Below, one piece after another: positions 63,317-64,000 of a stretch of DNA of 64,000 bases. Origin of the DNA: Ignisphaera sp. (GTDB lineage Archaea > Thermoproteota > Thermoprotei_A > Sulfolobales > Ignisphaeraceae); assembly GCA_038735125.1 (NCBI GenBank), contig JAVYNU010000009.1, positions 21,016 to 85,015 on the forward strand, given 5' to 3'. The notes beneath the pieces were generated by a model. That model saw only the letters and a list, made by a program, of their open reading frames with translations. It was not told where the DNA came from and did not search any database. Both the position numbers and the translations under genes were made by a program. How positions within the stretch are numbered: the stretch's first letter is position 1; every line of letters starts with the position of its first letter.

Positions 63317-63404
63317 GCGGGGGTGCCCGAGCCAGGTCAAAGGGGTCGGGCTCAGGACCCGATGGCGTAGGCCTGCGTGGGTTCAAATCCCACCCCCCGC
63401 ACCA
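63317..63404 (+). tRNA. tRNA-Leu (anticodon CAG)
   Basis: 88-bp type II tRNA gene. Acceptor GCGGGGG/CCCCCGC, anticodon stem TCGGG/CCCGA with loop CTCAGGA (anticodon CAG, reads CUG), long variable arm, T arm GTGGG-TTCAAAT-CCCAC, discriminator A and encoded CCA. No intron. It is identical to tRNA-Leu(UAG) except for three bases: anticodon 34, one base in the loop 3' of the anticodon, and one T-loop base. The flank carries a CACAG-AAAA-CTGTG dyad just before the gene. Confidence 0.96.
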
Positions 63405-63889
63405 ACAAATGTTCCATAATACAACCAAATCTTTGCTTTTTCGATTAGTGATTGAAGTAAGGAGTTTTTTCATAGGCAATGACAAGTTGGTTAGAAAACA
63501 ATATTTAACACCTACTGTAGAGAAAATCCTTTGAGGGTACGTGAACAAGTTAACACCTCCCAACTATATGAGTACATAGCATAGTAGAAAAGTATAGCAT
63601 AGACTGCTATAGAGCTTTTTAACATATAGCAGAGATGAAAAGTTTATCCTAGAAAGTTTCATACACATTGAGCTAGCTTATCACTTTCCCCACAAAGCCA
63701 TTGCTACTACAGAACTTGGTTCTGGGGCTGAAAAATAGTTATTGCTGTTTATGGCCATTTCAATCCTTTTAATGCTACTAAGTATGCAGATACTGCGTGA
63801 CTGTCTAGTCTGTGCCTTCTCATTATCTTGCCGAAAAGACTTATAGCCTTTTAGGGCTTCGCATTACTTCTCATGAATTTTAATTACCT
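63405..63889. other. Gap of about 485 bp without an intact gene
   Basis: Holds tRNA-Leu(CAG) downstream sequence and then low-complexity AT-rich DNA. A decayed C-terminal reading frame lies at 63749-63850 on the minus strand (listed separately). I see no other gene, no CRISPR repeat and no clear insertion-sequence ends. Confidence 0.4.
63749..63850 (-). pseudogene. Decayed C-terminal gene remnant
   Basis: Minus-strand frame of 33 codons read as AISLFGKIMRRHRLD, SHAVSAYLVALKGLKWP, then stop. It is protein-like and contains an S-H-A-x-x-A helix reminiscent of the last catalytic helix of RNase H-fold nucleases or transposases, but no start and no N-terminal portion remain; an in-frame stop lies directly upstream. 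It probably is what is left of a gene lying downstream of the partial one at the window edge. Confidence 0.35.
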
Positions 63890-64000
63890 CTAATTACTTT
63901 CTTCTATTACTATCACCTTGACCTTCTTTCTGTGTAGTTTTGATAGCTTTTCTTGGTATTCTTTTGGTGGGTATATGAGGTATTTGCCAGCTGTTCTAAC
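63890..64000 (-). CDS. Partial protein at the right window edge (C-terminal 36 residues)
   Basis: The minus-strand frame runs off the window at 64000 and ends with a TAG at 63890. The visible residues are AGKYLIYPPKEYQEKLSKL then HRKKVKVIVIEESN. The beta-helix-beta look is like a small antitoxin/AbrB-like or ribbon-type domain, but this is only a guess. It precedes the decayed remnant at 63749 on the same strand. Confidence 0.45.
   Translation of the reverse strand, partial: VRTAGKYLIYPPKEYQEKLSKLHRKKVKVIVIEESN

Noticed and set aside
63282..63563. Apparent 93-residue protein on the minus strand
   Set aside because: Antisense of tRNA-Leu(CAG), with the same false peptide; the remainder is low-complexity non-coding DNA.
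63730..63845. 31-codon plus-strand frame beginning at 63751
   Set aside because: Antisense to the decayed remnant, with no promoter or ribosome-binding site.
1..64000. CRISPR arrays, intact insertion sequences, replication origin and provirus
   Set aside because: No regularly spaced repeats, no transposase with terminal repeats, no Orc1/Cdc6 gene with origin boxes and no integrase or capsid genes were seen.

Overview
The window is gene-dense and AT-rich. It looks like the chromosome of a hyperthermophilic crenarchaeon (Thermoproteota, Desulfurococcales/Ignisphaera-like). The evidence is archaeal: Taw1 (wyosine synthesis), NucS, an archaeal alanyl-tRNA synthetase beside ribosomal protein P1/L12, a full A-type ATP synthase operon, Nep1, FAU-1, an ESCRT-III (CdvB-type) protein, an aKMT-like lysine methyltransferase, TATA boxes with short or absent leaders, and C/D-box sRNA genes. 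The genus is an inference from gene content and base composition only. I see no provirus, intact insertion sequence or CRISPR array.

Layout. 1-3.2 kb: minus-strand operon DHH phosphoesterase, NucS, hotdog thioesterase, UPF0282 metallo-hydrolase. 3.3-8.7 kb: taw1, a metallo-beta-lactamase-fold nuclease-like protein, rpl12 and alaS. 8.7-15.3 kb: a winged-helix protein, a 540-bp gap, a two-gene unknown module behind a perfect palindrome, a GH31 glycosidase, a CoA-disulfide-reductase-like flavoprotein and an unknown protein. 15.4-19.1 kb: an AEC permease, a C/D sRNA, a NodB-like deacetylase and a divergent ATP-grasp/HAD fusion. 19.05-27.7 kb: minus-strand ATP synthase operon transcribed H-I-K-E-C-F-A-B-D. 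27.8-36.3 kb: sugar-phosphate nucleotidyltransferase, a radical SAM/nucleotidyltransferase pair, an M50 protease with an N-acetyltransferase, iron alcohol dehydrogenase, AmrS, TatD, a Cys-rich regulator and an ASCH protein. 36.4 kb: tRNA-Leu(UAG).

36.6-49.2 kb: GSA-aminotransferase-like protein, ferredoxin, Lhr helicase (a C/D sRNA starts at its stop codon), two unknowns, a B12-type radical SAM protein, an ESCRT-III paralog, aKMT, YkgJ, UPF0173, UPF0147, FAU-1 and an AbrB-PhoU protein. 49.3-54.6 kb: apgM, ROK kinase (with a further C/D sRNA candidate in front), Nep1, an unknown, HMG-CoA synthase and a 56-residue gene. 54.6-64 kb: winged-helix protein, small unknown, a tight operon of HTH-phosphoribosyltransferase + degenerate phosphoesterase-like protein + B12-type radical SAM protein, a degenerate MDR protein, a PLP aminotransferase, a second N-acetyltransferase, small regulators, tRNA-Leu(CAG) and decayed or partial genes at the right edge.

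How the genes fit together. Most are housekeeping: translation and RNA modification (AlaS, L12, Taw1, Nep1, FAU-1, tRNAs, C/D guides), energy (ATP synthase, ferredoxin), sugar metabolism (GH31, ROK kinase, ApgM, nucleotidyltransferase) and DNA maintenance (NucS, DHH, Lhr). The least explained parts are the ATP-grasp/HAD fusion facing a deacetylase, the 55.8-58.7 kb regulator/phosphoesterase-like/radical SAM operon, the palindrome-controlled two-gene module at 9.6-10.5 kb, and three C/D-box sRNA candidates.
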